This document shows, in pieces, positions 62,828 through 64,000 of a stretch of DNA of 64,000 nucleotides. The notes below the pieces were generated by a model. That model ran no database searches. It was not told the origin of the DNA and was given only the letters and a program-made list of their open reading frames with translations. The DNA comes from Pseudogracilibacillus sp037892545. Lineage in GTDB: Bacteria; Bacillota; Bacilli; Bacillales; Amphibacillaceae. The translations under genes and the position numbers were made by a program. Every line of letters starts with the position of its first letter. Positions within the stretch are counted from its first letter, which is position 1. Location of the stretch: assembly GCF_037892545.1 (NCBI RefSeq), contig NZ_JBBKBG010000002.1, forward strand, positions 1-64,000. The letters are read 5' to 3'.

Positions 62828-64000
62828 GTGGCACAAAGTGCAAAGCCGAACGGCAAAATATGGAATAGTTTTTATGGTCCAAACATGGGATATGTAGAAG
62901 AACAATATGATTTATATAAAGAGGATCCAAGTTTAGTTGATCCTACTTTAAAAACAATGTTTGATACACATGGTGCCCCTGAGTGGATGGATCATAGAAG
63001 TAGTGGAGACGTTGTTTCAGAAGGTATTTCAAGTGCGGATGTGAAAAAGATTACTTCAGCAATGAAGTATATGGACGCAATTCGTCGTCACGGTCATTTA
63101 AAAGCTGATATTTATGCAGTTGGCGGATGGCATGAAGAAACAGATTTATTAAATCAAGATAAGTACGGTATTACAGATGAAGATTTAAAGAATATTCCAG
63201 CGTCATGGTTGTGGGATAAAGCTCCTGCAAACATCGAAACTGGATATGATGTTGTGCAAACTTTACTAAAAATTTATACGGGTAAAGTATCATTTGAATA
63301 TGATCATGTAAACAGTAATGAAGAACGTGAATGGTTATTAAATCGCATTGAATCAGAAGAATTAAATCTTAATTTAGATGCGGAAGAAAAGAAACAATTA
63401 TTACATCGTTTAATTGAAGTAGAAGGATTTGAACAGTTCTTACAGAAAACATTCGTAGGACAAAAACGTTTTTCTATCGAAGGTTTAGAGTCGATGGTTC
63501 CTGTATTAGATCGAATCGTTAAATCAGCAAATGATGATAAAATTGAACATATTATGATGGGAATGGCACACCGTGGACGTTTAAGTGTATTAGCTTACGT
63601 GTTAGGAAAGCCATTAGATAAAATTTTCTCTGAGTTCCACCATGCGCCAGATAAGGAGTTAATACCATCTGAAGGATCAATGGGAATTAACTATGGTTGG
63701 ACAGGGGATGTTAAATATCACTTTGGTGCTACTAGAATTGTAGAAAATGATGATGCATCTACACGTGTACATTTAGCGCATAACCCATCACACTTAGAAT
63801 TCGTGAATCCAGTAGTTGCTGGTAAAACGAGAGCAGTTCAAGATGATCGTTCTGAAAAAGGGTATCCGAAACAAGATTTAAGTAAAGCAATAAGTGTATT
63901 AATCCATGGAGATGCAGCGTTTATTGGAGAAGGAATTGTACCTGAGACATTAAACCTAAGCAACTTAAAAGGGTATCGTGTTGGTGGAACATTACACATC
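62828..64000 (+). CDS. odhA: 2-oxoglutarate dehydrogenase E1 component (partial, runs off the window)
   Basis: First 391 codons of the thiamine-diphosphate E1 subunit that decarboxylates 2-oxoglutarate in the TCA cycle. The N-terminal segment (IWNSFYGPNMGYVEEQYDLY) is the OdhA-specific E2-binding region. Further on are GQKRFSIEGLESMVPVLDRI, MMGMAHRGRLSVLAYVLGKP, GDVKYHFGAT, HLAHNPSHLEFVNPVVAGK and HGDAAFIGEG, which hold ThDP- and substrate-binding residues. GTG 62828 has GGGGGT 7 nt upstream. odhB is expected beyond the edge. Confidence 0.96.
   Translation, partial: MAQSAKPNGKIWNSFYGPNMGYVEEQYDLYKEDPSLVDPTLKTMFDTHGAPEWMDHRSSGDVVSEGISSADVKKITSAMKYMDAIRRHGHLKADIYAVGGWHEETDLLNQDKYGITDEDLKNIPASWLWDKAPANIETGYDVVQTLLKIYTGKVSFEYDHVNSNEEREWLLNRIESEELNLNLDAEEKKQLLHRLIEVEGFEQFLQKTFVGQKRFSIEGLESMVPVLDRIVKSANDDKIEHIMMGMAHRGRLSVLAYVLGKPLDKIFSEFHHAPDKELIPSEGSMGINYGWTGDVKYHFGATRIVENDDASTRVHLAHNPSHLEFVNPVVAGKTRAVQDDRSEKGYPKQDLSKAISVLIHGDAAFIGEGIVPETLNLSNLKGYRVGGTLHI

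Overview
The window is a chromosomal segment of a low-GC, spore-forming, motile member of the Bacillaceae. Evidence: strong Shine-Dalgarno sites with frequent GTG/TTG starts, sigma-A and sigma-D type promoters, a YheC/D spore-coat-associated protein, CheV, a T-box leader, and a trnD-like tRNA array. I cannot name the genus from sequence alone. Most genes are core metabolism, transport or stress functions; no prophage or intact insertion sequence is visible.

Layout. 1-6.1 kb (minus strand): a HAD phosphatase; a tatA / GMC oxidoreductase / Tat-signal small-subunit operon; a DHA2-type MFS pump whose 5' leader folds into nested stems and ends in an intrinsic terminator. 6.3-12 kb: a DUF1801 gene broken by two in-frame TGA codons, topB, a Lin0512-family protein, an YlmA-like ABC ATPase, a 51-bp tandem repeat array and a NERD-domain protein. 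12-16.8 kb: a coiled-coil protein of 14-residue repeats, a double YheC/D ATP-grasp protein, and a sigma-D flagellin gene interrupted by a 362-nt ORF-less group I intron. 17-23.5 kb: a heme-acquisition island with an IsdC-like NEAT protein, a 1597-residue cell-wall protein with about ten NEAT-like modules, and an IsdE-like lipoprotein. Permease, ATPase and sortase genes are absent here.

23.6-37.3 kb: SelO, a Bcr-type pump, a cupin, a cyclic 2,3-diphosphoglycerate synthetase-like GTPase, a cluster of DnaA-box-like sites, cheV, thirteen tRNA genes preceded by a duplicated half of tRNA-Asn, a decayed stretch with AAA+ ATPase and helix-hairpin-helix remnants, a YczE-like membrane protein, two FAD amine oxidases and the Mn-dependent pyrophosphatase. 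37.4-43.9 kb: two DUF485/solute-sodium-symporter pairs around a LytS/LytT two-component system. The second pair has an ACC-type direct repeat with 13-bp spacing (the BtsR/YehT operator geometry) and two abutting cre-like sites. 44.2-54.4 kb: SulP permease, isochorismatase-like hydrolase, RpoN, DMT transporters, PurU, RtcB, a DUF1294 protein and a second DHA2 pump that also has a terminator-containing leader. 54.6-64 kb: a methionine-type T-box controlling a SAM hydrolase, a YhgE/Pip protein, an alpha/beta hydrolase, D-amino acid aminotransferase, QueG, TrmL, a 33-residue lipoprotein and the 5' part of odhA, which runs off the end.

The most striking elements are RNA-level control devices (flagellin intron, Met T-box on a SAM hydrolase, two attenuated efflux-pump leaders), the giant NEAT protein whose heme-ligand motifs depart from YxxxY, and the DnaA-box cluster.
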